From Euglena gracilis (taxonomy: Eukaryota > Euglenida > Euglenophyceae > Euglenales), in assembly GCA_039621445.1 (NCBI GenBank), contig CP154957.1:26830541-26894540 (forward strand): a stretch of DNA of 64,000 bases. The letters run 5' to 3'. Below the pieces are notes generated by a model that worked only from the letters and a program-made list of their open reading frames with translations, did no database searches and was not told the origin of the DNA. Made by a program: the position numbers and the translations under genes. Positions within the stretch are counted from its first letter, which is position 1, and each line of letters opens with the position of its first letter. Positions 42,635 through 53,221 of the stretch are shown here, in pieces.

Positions 42635-43198
42635 AAATGCAGCCATGGCTACGGCGGTTCACGATATCCTGTCCCTCACCAGGCCTCTGTTTCGGCACAT
42701 CCCGCGTGCAGCCATACCCTTGTGGGGCATGGCATGGGCCAAGGTGCAACAGCGTCTCTGCTCCGAGCACTCATGGGAGGCATTGCGAGATTGGGCCCTC
42801 TTTCAAAAAATCACACTGTGGTCCCCACGGGGTGGCAAAGCACACAAGGGACAAGCTGCCCAGCTCATCCGCTCACGAGTCGAGCGTTTCAATGCAGGTG
42901 ACCTTGCAGCCCTGTGGGACGAATACAGCCAGGGCATCCCGCCGCCGGACCGCAAGAAAAGAAAGAGCACATCACCACTCTCCCTCCATGAAAAGGTGGA
43001 CAGACTGCAAGAAAGCCCATTCCTCAACACACTCCGTGGCTTGATGGATGATGGCGCATTCGGTAAAGCGGTGCGCCATCTCATGTCGGATGGACTACAC
43101 GACCCGCTGGACCTCAACGTGCAAACCAAGCTGCGGGATCTGCACCCAAGAAGGCCAGAAGCAGCATTCCCAATTTTGGCAAATGACAAGGGTTTCTG
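42635..43198 (+). CDS. LINE family 1 ORF, region before the RT
   Basis: About 187 codons: ILSLTRPLFRHIPRAAIPLW, WDEYSQGIPPPDRKKRKST and DDGAFGKAVRHLMSDGL, then LRDLHPRRPEAAFPI before a stop. The 'R.LM..G' and 'LHP' blocks are characteristic of the segment just upstream of the RT in LINEs of this type. The frame is interrupted at 43198 and RT sequence resumes at 44707. Confidence 0.7.
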
Positions 43199-43385
43199 AC
43201 AGACAATTGACATTAATATGACATTTAGACATTTGTCAAAAACAAAAATCCCCGGTCCGCGTTAGGAATGGCCCAGCCCACATTAATGTCCGCCCTCCGG
43301 TAGGGGTACACCCCGACGACCAGAGCGTACCAAGTGAAACCACTTCACAGAATGATGTTTAATGCGACTGTGACGACAGTTCCAG

Positions 43386-43402
43386 GGGGGGGGGGGGGGT
43401 GT

Positions 43403-43441
<39 letters not shown>

Positions 43442-43458
43442 GGGGGGGGGGGGGGGGG
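43386..43458 (+). repeat. Poly-G tract of about 70 bases
   Basis: Nearly pure G with three T interruptions. It is the longest of many G/C homopolymers in the window. The exact length is probably uncertain in the assembly. Confidence 0.95.
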
Positions 43459-43554
43459 AAGTTGACTTAAAGATATCAGAAGACGCTGGCGGCATCTTTC
43501 GGCATCCAGCTCTCCTCTGATGACAAAGGTTTGCCAACCAATGCTGTCAGGGAA

Positions 43555-44425
43555 TTTTCTTTTTTCTCTGCCTCAGGTCACTGACAAGAATTTGCTGAAG
43601 TGTACCAAGCAGGAGTGGCTGTCGGTGGCTGTTGCAGATGATTGTCACACACTTGCCTCACAAAAGCTGAAGCATATGAATTGGTGAGACCTGTACAGGT
43701 GGCTTGCTGTGAAATGAACTCATCAGAAGGAGTTTGTTACTAATCTGGACCTGAGCATGTCCCTGCTAAACTGCTCCATTGTTGGGATTGGCCATTGTGT
43801 TTGATTTCTTGTTCCTCTTGCTGTGCCTGGAAACTGTCTGAAGGAGGTTTTTCTTTGTCTGTCCAGTTTGTTTGCAACATAATTAATTTTCTATTTTCTG
43901 TGCAATGGTTTGATTCATTTTTGATCATTGAAACTGGTCAACAGTTTTAAGTTTTGCACTGACATTGGTTGCTTTCAGCGGTCTCAATTGCTGCAACAAA
44001 CTGTTTTTTTCACATGGAATTTGTTCTGTAATTTGGGAAGAATGTGGATGAGGCGGGGGTTGCACAGGTCAGTTTTTTGCCACGGGTGTTGCCCAGTTTC
44101 GTGCCACTGGGGGGGGGGGCTGGCCCCCACGGGTGTTGCCCAGTTTGGTGCCACAGGGGGGGGGCTGGCACAAATTTGTGTCCAGTTTGGTGCCGTGCCA
44201 CAGGGGGGGAGGTTGGCACAGGTCAGTTTTGTGCCACGGGTGTTGCCCAGTTTGGTGCCACAGGGGGGGGGGCTGGCACAAGTTGTGGCCAGTTTGGTGC
44301 CACGGGTGTTGCCCAGTTTGGTGCCACAGGGGGGGGGGGGTTGCACAAGTTGGGCCGGTTTGGCATCACAGGGGGGCTGAGGTGGTGGCCAGTTTGGAGC
44401 CACAAGGGGCCGGGGACGGTTACTG
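43555..44425 (+). repeat. Dispersed element 'GGCCAG', copy 4, inserted in the LINE
   Basis: CTGCCTCAG followed by VTDKNLLKCTKQEW-type coding, then GGACCTGAGCATGTCCCTGC and TAAACTGCTCC (identical to copy 3), TTCTTGTTCCTCTTGCTGTG, and a variant array of GTTGCCCAGTTTGGTGCCAC with G runs (44088-44400). It separates the LINE's pre-RT region from its RT. Confidence 0.6.
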
Positions 44426-44706
44426 GAGATCTGAGGAACGCTTGGTCCTTCCAGCGTATATCAGCCCAAAATTTTTCGGGCCAGCGTTGTACCTGCCGGC
44501 GAGTTCATTGTTCTTGGCCCTCAGGCAGTAAAAGACGGACCCATAAATGTCAGGGAAGCATTTATGCTCTAATGGTCTCGCCGCAACATTTTTGACAAAA
44601 CCGATGTAAATAATTCCCTGTGTTTCTGACTGACGAGGATAAATGGCTGTTTTTTACGATTGACAAAAGTCGTCCTTTTTGACGACCGGAATGCTGGCCA
44701 GAAGTC

Positions 44707-45115
44707 ATGTGCACCGAACCCATTGCAAAGGCATTCCCCTTCCCAAAGGAGGACAGCAGCCAGGATCAACACGATTTGAACAAGTTTCTACGCGAGACGC
44801 TACTGTCCTTTCCAAAGGCTTCTGCACGAGGTCCGGATGGCTTGAGACCACAACACCTCCAAGACGTGGTGTGTGTGGATGCAGGGGCATCTTCATTCGT
44901 GGTTGCTGCTCTATGCATGTTCACGAAAGCGGCACTGGATGGGTCCTTGCCTGCACGAGCAATGCCGTTCATCTCTTCGGCTACCTGATTCCTTTGAGGA
45001 CGGGGGGCCCCGCTGGCAGCTTGAATGTCCGACCCATCGTGAGAATGGAGGGTGGGCTGGGGGTGCAGGAGGCGTTGAGGAAAATTCGCTTCCCCAGCGT
45101 GTTCCCGCTTGGTAC
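44707..45115 (+). pseudogene. LINE family 1 reverse transcriptase, N-terminal fragment
   Basis: EPIAKAFPFPKED, LSFPKASARGPDGLRPQHLQ and SSFVVAALCMFTKAAL, with SLPARAMPF, then after a frameshift YLIPLRTGGP...SLNVRPIV. These are RT fingers motifs (the GPDGLRP and VRPI blocks). The palm with the catalytic aspartates is absent, and the copy stops at a CACACCC microsatellite. Confidence 0.75.
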
Positions 45116-45120
45116 GCCTG

Positions 45121-45346
45121 TACGCACACACCCACACCCACAAATCCACACCCACACCCACCACACCCACACCCACACCCACACCCACACACACACCCAC
45201 ACCCACACCCACACCCACACCCACACCCACACCCACACCCACACCCGCACCCGCACCCACACCCACACGCAACCTGCACGCACACACGCACGCGCGCGCA
45301 CACACACAAACACACACGCACACACGCACACACATACACACAATTT
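45121..45346 (+). repeat. (CACACCC)/(CACACC) and (CA)n microsatellite
   Basis: CACACCCACACCC units, then CACGCACACACGCACGCGCG and (CA)n. It ends the LINE fragment. Confidence 0.95.
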
Positions 45347-45361
45347 CTCCGTTCTTTGGAA

Positions 45362-46600
45362 ATTTGGAAATGGTGTTCTTTATATTTTATTTGGGTTTCT
45401 ACCACAGTGGGGTTATCCTCGGAATTTTGGGGGTTCGCAGTGAAGAGCACTTGAGCTGCCGACTGGTGAGTCAATGTGATATGACTGAAATGAGCTGCAA
45501 AAGAAACTCTGGTGAAATTTATGGGCGAAAATTAAGAGAGTGTTCAAAGGACGGTTGCAGTTAGGTGGTTGCACTTCAGCAGCCTGAACAAAATTTAGAC
45601 AAAGCGGGGGAAGAGTTTCCCAGATACTTAAAGGAGGAGGGTATTTGTGGGTGGGTGGGGTGGGCAGTGGGTGGAGGCAGAACCGGGGCAGGGCTCCTGG
45701 GTGCTGGGCGGGGGTGGCGGAGGGGGAGGGTCGGCAGCCACCATGCTTGGCGGGAGGGGGGTGAGCTGGGGGAGAGGGGGCGGCGGGGCTGGCAGAAACA
45801 CGGTGTCAGGCCCATGGTGACCGGTCCAAGATTAAAGGTCCAAGAGGCAGCAAAAGGAAACCATGAATTATGAATTGGCCGGTGCACACAAAATACATTC
45901 TAGACATTGGTATGCGGATATCAGGCTTGAGATAAAACAGCATATGCAATGCGACAAACCGTGAAGAGAGCTGTGCCTCACCGCGGTCTGGAGGGGAATG
46001 GGGGCGTGCACAGCTGCCACATATGAGCGGATGGGAGAACATGGGCCCCGTGTGCTTAAACCAGGGAGCAGGCTGGGGGCTGGGAGGCGCTGAGAAAGAT
46101 TTAATTTCCCCAAAAGCTTTCTCCCCCCGTTCTTCTTTCCCGGTATCCGGGAGATAGTTCCTTTTTTTGTTTCGTGTCGGGTTCCACCACAATGGGTTTC
46201 TATTTAGATATTTGGGGGTTCAGAGTGAAGTGGATTTGGGCTGGTGTGTAAATGTGAAATAAGTGAAATGAGCAGCAAATTAAATTTGTGTATGAAAATT
46301 AAAGCGTGTTCAAAAGGTGGTTGCAGATGAGTGGTTGCACTCAAGCAGCGTGAACAAAATTTAGACAAAGAGGGGGGAGGAGGTTCCCAATAACTTAAAG
46401 TGCAGGGTATTTGTGTGTGTGCACTGGGGTGGGAAAGGGGTGGACAGAATCGGGGCAGGGTTCCTGGGTGCCGGACGGGGGGGGGGGGGAGGGGGGGGGG
46501 TCGGCGGACACCATCCTTGGCGCCGGGGGGATTAAGATTAGGATTAATGGCACTCCACATTTCTGCATTGCCCAAGGTCAGAGCCAAGGCAGGGCCGTAA
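45362..46600 (+). repeat. Diverged tandem duplication, units at 45362-45850 and 46150-46600
   Basis: Both units share, in order, GGGTTYYYACCACARTGGG, a GGGGTTC-AGTGAAG block, GAACAAAATTTAGACAAAG with flanking GTTGCACT, CTTAAAG...GGGTATTTGTG, and a GGGCAGGG(C/T)TCCTGGGTG block. The middle (45850-46150) is unique. No protein is recognised. Confidence 0.6.
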
Positions 46601-46944
46601 TTGCCCTGCCTCCAAAGGGCCTACCCGGGGCCCGGACAAGAATGTGTGGGTCTTCCGGCTGGGGAAGGATGGGGCGGGGCCGGTGCTGCCGGCTGGGGTA
46701 GGTAGGGGGCGGGCCAGGGGCTGCCAGTCGGAGTAGGTAGGGGGCGGGGCCGGGGCTGCCGGCGGGGTAGGTAGGGGGCGGGGCCGGGGTTGCCAGTCGG
46801 AGTCGGTAGGGGGCAGGGCCGGGGCTGCCGGCTGGGGTCGTTAGGGGGCGGGGCCGGGGCTGCCGGCTGGAGTTGGTAGGGGGCGGGGCCGGGTTGCCAG
46901 TCGGAGTCGGTAGGGGGCGGGGCTAGGGCTGCCGGTTGGGATAG

Positions 46945-47150
46945 GTACCATGCCCCCCCCCTTTATGTACCTCCCCCCGGGAGGCCAAAACCGGGCAGGA
47001 GGTACATAATGGGGGGGAGGTACACAATGGGGGGGGCAAGTTTTTCTTTGGCGGGACATGGGAGACCCCCCCCCATTATGTACCTCCCCCCCAGGGGGTA
47101 CACAATGGGAGGGGTACACAATGGGGGGGGGGGCATGGTATGGGGCAGGT
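46945..47150. mobile_element. C/G-run inverted repeat block within the satellite
   Basis: CCCCCCCATTATGTACCTCC and its inverse GGAGGTACATAATGGGGGGG alternate several times, with satellite sequence on both sides (46640-46935 and 47150-47200). It looks like nested fold-back insertions. Confidence 0.55.
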
Positions 47151-47201
47151 CGGGGCTGCCGGCTGGAGTCGGTAGGGGGGCGGGGCCGGGGCTGCCAGCA
47201 G

Positions 47202-47618
47202 GGTTGACGTTTTTTTTGTTTTTTTTTAAAAAAAACAAAAAACATGTTTTTTTTTAAAAAAACGCAAAAAAACATGTTTTTTTTAAAAAGCAAAAATTGA
47301 CCTTTTTCCTTGCGAAATGGCCATTTTTTTAAGGAAAAAAGTTCTAAAGGCATGTTTTTGGTCATCAAAGTGACGTTTTTTTTAGTTTTTCCAGACCCTT
47401 CATCCAAAAAAACTAAAATGATGGTTCGTGTGAAAGCCATCACCCTTTACGGACTGCGAAGCTGCAGAGATAAAAAATGACCTTTTTTCTTTAAAAAAAC
47501 GTTCAAAAATTTTTTTCACCCAAACCCTCCATGACGTTTTTTTTGTTTTTTTTAAAAAAAACATATTTTTTTTAAAAAAACATGTTTTTTTTGTTTTAAA
47601 AAAAACAAGCCGTCAACC
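47202..47618. mobile_element. 417-bp A/T-run inverted-repeat element inserted in the satellite
   Basis: Ends GGTTGACG and CGTCAACC, followed inward by matching T8-G-T9 / A-run and AACATGTTTTTTT blocks. The interior includes TCAAAGTGACGTTTTTTTTA and a short GC segment (GGACTGCGAAGCTGCAGAG). The 35-bp satellite continues immediately on both sides. No coding capacity (MITE-like). Confidence 0.7.
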
Positions 47619-49715
47619 TTGGCTGCCAGTCGGATTTGGTCGGGGGCGGGGCGGGGATGTCGGCTGGAGTCAGTAAGGGGCGGGGCCGGGGCTGCCGGCT
47701 GGAGTCGGTAGGGGGCGGGGCCGGGGCTGCCAGTCGGATTTGGTCGGGGGCGGGTCGGGGATGTCGGCTGGAGTCAGTAAGGGGGGGGGCCGGGGCTGCC
47801 GGCTGGAGTCGGTAGGGGGTGGGGCCGGGGCTGCCAGTCGGAGTCGGTAGGGGGCGGGGCTAGGGCTGCCGGTTGGGATAGGTATGGGGCAAGTCGGGGC
47901 TGCCGGCTGGAGTCGGTAGGGGGCGGGGCCGGGGCTGCCAGTCGGATTTGGTCGGGGGCGGGTCGGGGATGTCGGCTGGAGTCAGTAAGGGGGGGGGCCG
48001 GGGCTGCCGGCTGGAGTCGGTAGGGGGCGGGGCCGGGTTGCCAGTCGGAGTCGGTAGGGGGCGGGGCTAGGGCTGCCGGCTGGGATAGGTATGGGGCAAG
48101 TCGGGGCTGCCGGCTGGAGTCGGTAGGGGGCGGGGCCGGGGCTGCCAGTCGGATTTGGTCGGGGGCGGGTCGGGGATGTCGGCTGGAGTTAGTAAGGGGC
48201 GGGGCCGGGGCTGCCGGCTGGAGTCGGTAGGGGGGGCCGGGGCTGCCGGCTGGAGTCGGTAGGGGGCGGGGCTGGGTTGCCAGTCGGAGTCGGTAGGGGG
48301 CGGGGCTAGGGCTGCCGGCTGGGATAGGTATGGGGCAAGTCGGGGCTGCCGGCTGGAGTTGGTAGAGGGCGGGGCCGGGGCTGCCAGTCGGATTTGGTCG
48401 GGGGCGGGTCGGGGCTGGCGGCTGGGGTGGGTAGGGGGGGGGGGCGGGGCTGCCGGCTGGGGTAGGTAGGGGGCGGGTCGGGGGTTGTCGGCTGGAGTCG
48501 GTAGGGGGCGGGGCCGGGGTTGCGGGTCGGAGTCGGTTGGGGGAGGGGCCGGGGTTGCCAGTCGGAGTAGGTAGGGGGCGGGGCCGGGGCTGCCGGCTGG
48601 AGTTGGTAGGGGGCGGGGCCGGGGCTGCCGGCTGGGATAGGTAGGGGGCGGCGGGTCGGTTGGAGTCGGTAGGGGGCGGGGCAGGGGTTGCCAGTTGGAG
48701 TCGGCAGGGGGCGGGGCCGGGGCTGCCGGCTGGGATAGGTATGGGGCTGGTCGGGGATGTCGGCTGGAGTCGGTAGGTGGCGGGTCCGGGCCTGCCGCCT
48801 GGGATAGGTAGGGGGCGCGTCGGGGGTGTCGGCTGGAGTCGGTAGGGGGCGGGGCTAGGGCTGCCGGTTGGGATAGGTATGGGGCAGGTCGGGGCCGCCG
48901 GCTGGAGTCGGTAGGGGGCGGGGCCGGGGCTGCCAGTCGGATTTGGTCAGGGGCGGGTCGGGGATGTCGGCTGGAGTCAGTAAGGGGCGGGGCCGGGGCT
49001 GCCGGCTGGAGTCGGTAGGGGGCGGGGCCGGGTTGCCAGTCGGAGTCGGTAGGGGGCGGGGATAGGGCTGCCGGCTGGGATAGGTATGGGGCACGTCGGG
49101 GCTGCCGGCTGGAGTCGGTAGGGGGCGGGGCCGGGGCTGCCAGTCGGATTTGGTCAGGGGCGGGTCGGGGATGTCGGCTGGAGTCAGTAAGGGGCGGGGC
49201 CGGGGCTGCCGGCTGGAGTCGGTAGGGGGCGGGGGCGGGGATGTCGGCTGGAGTCGGTAGGGGGCGGGGCCGGGGCTGCCAGTCGGAGTAGGTAGGGGGC
49301 GGGGCCGGGGCTGCCGGCTGGGATAGGTATGGGGCAGGTCGGGGCTGCCGGCTGGAGTTGGTGCGGGGCCGGGGCTGCCGGCTGGGGTACGTAGGGGGCG
49401 GGGCCGGGGGTGTCGGCTCGAGTCGGTAGGGGGCGGGGCCGGGGTTGCTAGTCGGAGTAGGTAGGGGACGGGGCCGGGGTTGCCAGTCGGAGTAGGTAGG
49501 GGGCGGGGCCGGGGCAGCCGGCTGGGATAGGTATGGGGCAGGTCGGGGATGTCGGTTGGAGTTGGTAGGGGGCGGGGCCGGGGATGCCGGCTGGAGTCGG
49601 TAGGGGGCGGGGCCGGGGCTGCCGGCTGGAGTCGGCAGGGTGCGGGGCCGGGGCGGCCGGCTGGATTCGGTAGGGGGCGGGGCCGGGGTTGCTAGTCGGA
49701 GTAGGAGTGTACGTC

Positions 49716-50911
49716 CTACCTTAATGCTTTCGCCCTTTGGTGCGCAGAAAAGGATATAAGTAGGAGTAACAGGAAAAATATAAAATAAATATAAAAGTTG
49801 TATTGCCCTTTTCCCCAATTAAGAGGCAGAGCACAAGACAGGGTAGAAGCCCTATGGGCTACGGACCAGGAAAGTGACAAGTGTCCTTTCAGGACTTCAA
49901 AATGTGAAAAAGCAAACTTGGAAATCAAGTCTTGCAAAGACAAAATGAAATGAGAAGAATAGAGAATACCACCTGTGGAGAGGAGAACCAGAATTAGGCT
50001 TTGGTATTCCTAATTCAGGCCGTTGGCCATCGGTAGGAATACCACCTAGCATAGTACTGTGTATGGGGCTCAGAGCTATATCTGGCCGTAGGCTTATACC
50101 TACATACACAGTACCATGGCCTTACGGCTGCCTGGTACACATCCCCCTCCCAGGGCTATGCCCGATTTCCCTACTGGACCAGGCCAGTCGGAATGCCGGA
50201 CACAGTCCTGGGGACGGGGACCTGTCACAGGGCCGTTTGCGGCTTTTGGTTCTCCTGTCACAAGGGGTGTGGGAAGGAAATTGCGAAATAACGCAAAAAC
50301 GCGCAAAAGTGGTTAACCGCTTATGCGGTGCCTACTTATTGCGGCAAAGGGGTGGAAGCGGAAGAGCCCATTGGGAAATGGGGCTGGAAGGTTTCCATTC
50401 CAGAAAGTCCCATCCACCCAGTTTGGGGTGTGTCTATGACACGCGGGGAGGTCTCATTCCATAATCGGAAAAGATTGAAGGGTAGGGTGTGGAAGGAGGG
50501 GGCACCTGGCCAGTCATATCTGACCAGGGAGAAAGACCTATTTACAAAACCAACTGCCGGCGACAGCGATATTTTGCCCAGGGGGGGGGAAAGGAGAGAG
50601 GAGTGGGGGGCTGGTCAAAAGACCTTAGCAGAAGTTTTGCTGTCTGGCAGTCTTATGTGGCCTTATAGCCGAAAAGTAACAAGTTGGGGGCTATTATTAC
50701 GGTGTGCGCGCTGTACGCTGTGTGTCTTCTTACTGGCGGCATATACCGCTAGCAGAAGGCTTCACAGCGCTGCTCGAACACGATGTTGTCGATGGGGTAT
50801 CCCCAGAGGCATACACCTCGATAGACGGGCAGTAGCCCAAAAGAGAGGGGGTAATATGTAAAGTAAAAATACATAATGGCAGATGTGCCTGGGATAGATA
50901 CCGAAAACAAG
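49716..50911. other. No gene recognised; 3' flank of the 971-codon gene
   Basis: Contains an inverted pair TACTGTGTATG / CATACACAGTA (50056-50066, 50103-50113) and open frames without recognisable domains. If the LINE at 53136-60805 is an insertion, this is the original downstream sequence of the 971-codon gene. Confidence 0.4.
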
Positions 50912-53135
50912 GCCTATAGGCCTGATGGAAAGGTCAGAAGAGGGTCCATGGACCTGTGGCCTGTAAGCCTGGGGTATCTATGGCACAGATGGCCATTTCC
51001 TGGGAGTCGGTGGTCTGATCTCCCGAACGTAATCTCCTTCAGGAGATTCCAATATCTCCAGTATCGGAGGTTCGAAATTTACAAGTTGCCTTTCAGGCTC
51101 ATCAGCATCAAAGTCGGGATATTCCCATTTTTGTGTATACCCATCGGGTAATCGTACTCCAAGCCTGTTGGCTTCTCGATGAGGAAAGTTCTGGAGGTTA
51201 TCCCAGAAGAAAAGTGGCAACATTGCCGGCCAGATCCAAAAATTCAGGCGGGGATGGTTGCATTGAACCTGTGGGGGTATCCCCGGATAAACGGCAGGAT
51301 CTGCCTTGGTGTGCCAACCTGCGACTCGCGCTCGGATGGTGAATGGCCTTAAAACTTCTCTTACCCAATCGGTAAATTCCATTTTATAGGCCTCAGGGGG
51401 GTATTCAGGCAACAAAAAGGTAAAACTTGGTCGGTTTGGCAGGCTTTGTGCCGTAAAAAGTGGGTATATCACCCTGTCCCAATCGGAGTCTTGAAAAATG
51501 TATGGCACTTTGGCCTTGCCTGCTGACTCGACTGCGAGTCGGACAGCTGCGCTGTCAAGATGAAAATCTTTGGCGATTCCGCCTGTGCGGTAGCTGTGTA
51601 CAGCTTTAAACTTCTTGAACTGGTAGAAGTTGATTTGGGACTTATAGTCCTGCTTGAATTTGACCAGATGGTCTTCATTTTCTGGTATGACTCTAGTCAT
51701 ACCGCCAGTGGCAGGTAGCCAAAAATCTGCCTGTAGGCAGTTGATGCAACGGACAGGTATGTCCTTGTCATAATCGTTTTCCGTCCAGCGGAAATTATCC
51801 ATATTGGACCATGTCAGTAGGCAATCGCCACAAACCAGTGCTGCGCAATTGCGCACATATGCATCATGGTGGAAGCTTATGCTATCCGGGTTGCGTGTGC
51901 AAATATGCACTGCAGGCATGTCGTTTCGTAGCCTATGGCATGCTCTACATAACCACAATAGTGGATCATTGTCCTGGAAATCCAGTACGAAATTTCCTCC
52001 AAAGTATTGGGCTAATACCCTTGGAGATTTCGCATTCCAAAAACGCCAAGTGTGGCTGGTCGTGAAAATACCGGGTTGATCCCGGTGGAACAAGGGCTTG
52101 ATCCACTTGTTCAGCCAGGGGTCACTGCTGTTGCGGATCATATTGATCCTAGCCTGGCGAGTGTTGAGGGGGTCTACTCTGGACAATACGTCCTCAGTCC
52201 AAAATGGCTCATCGGCCTCGTGAGGGACATTTGACCGAATCGGTCTGATTGTGGGTTTGCGCTTAGCGCCTTCAGAGGTTGCAGCCAAATAGCTGGCCAT
52301 GGGTATTGTGGGCCTATGGCCTGTCCCAGAGCCATCTCCACCAGACGGTGGTGACTCATCATCCCGGCGGCTTTCACCGGGCTTGCAGCCTTCGGCTGTG
52401 GGTTTAGCCTTAGGCTTTTTATGTTTGCCATATCGGCGTGCTTCTTTTGGGTCTGCCGGAGGTAGTGGTCGTTCCGCCTTCGGCGGTGCCGGTGCTGCCG
52501 GTTTGGCAGGAGGTGCCGATGCTGCCGGTTTGGCAGGCGGAGGTTGCATTTCCGCCGTTGGCGGTGTTGGTGCAGCTGGTTTAGCTGCTGGGACATCTAA
52601 CTCCATTGGAGTTGTAGCCGTAGGCTGTACGGCTGTTGAGCTGCTATCTGCCGTAGTAACCCTTTGGGTTTCGGGAGGGGATGTGGCTGGTGAGCCTCGA
52701 GGGGTCAGTACTGCTGATACTGCGGACATCGCCGCGGTCAGCCCCTGTAACACACCACCTAAAACACCTGTAGGTATTGTTGGTGATGCGACAGGTTCTG
52801 TCGGGGTTGGTGCCGTTGGCACTGCGGGTAAGGAGAGGGGTGGTACGGGAGGTACCGGTGGCCGTTCGGCCTCGGATGCAGGAGATTCCGTCTCTGAGCT
52901 GACATCTCCTTCAGGCGGAAGGGGTGTCCTGGAGCCTTTTGGGACTAATGGAAGGGCTGATGGCTGAGGTTCATCAGCACATATGTCTTCCAGGCCTTCC
53001 ATGCGGTCTTCACCGCCCTCACCATCACTCTCCTCACTGTCCTCCACCGTTTCTGGTGAAGCGGCAGGGGCCGCTGGCTGTTCCGCTATAGCGGTGGGCA
53101 CAGTTGTTGGTTGCGCAATCGCGCTGGTGGGGGGT
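50912..53135 (-). repeat. 2,224-bp direct repeat, left copy
   Basis: Matches 60806-63029 at a constant offset of 9894 bp. Every open frame in it has an identical counterpart in the other copy. Identity stops at 50911/60805 on one side and 53136/63030 on the other, exactly at the two ends of the LINE. Confidence 0.92.
50978..53101 (-). pseudogene. 5'-truncated copy of the 971-codon gene
   Basis: The last 707 codons are identical in sequence to the C-terminal 707 of the complete gene at 63787-60872. The N-terminal 264 codons and the gene's upstream region are missing because the LINE 3' end replaces them. The internal Met at 53101 is not a natural start in the full gene. Without a promoter this copy is probably silent, although its frame is intact, which argues for very recent duplication. 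Confidence 0.8.
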
Positions 53136-53221
53136 TGTCTCTGTCTGGCGGCTGTTCACCGCGAGGGTGCATCAAGGAGCTTGTAGAGGTCTACGGATAC
53201 TCAGCACCCTCCCGCCCTCCG

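Larger units (their letters stand above)
46640..49715. repeat. 35-bp GC-rich satellite array
   Basis: Unit GGCTGGAGTCGGTAGGGGGC GGGGCCGGGGCTGCC, roughly 70 diverged copies. Common variants are AGTCGGATTTGGTCGGGGGC and GGCTGGGATAGGTATGGGGC. Because 35 is not a multiple of 3 the minus strand cycles through its three frames every 105 bp without a stop, giving an artefactual 583-codon frame (49818-48067) of PAPPPTDSSRQP / RPLPTPAGSPG / PAPYRLQPAA. Confidence 0.95.

Noticed and set aside
48067-49818. 583-codon Pro/Ala/Arg-rich protein gene
   Set aside because: It is the 35-bp satellite read through three frames in turn; no start context or domain is seen.
52299-52967. 222-codon plus-strand frame (and its twin at 62193)
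   Set aside because: Antisense shadow of the Pro/Ala-rich linker of the 971-codon gene.
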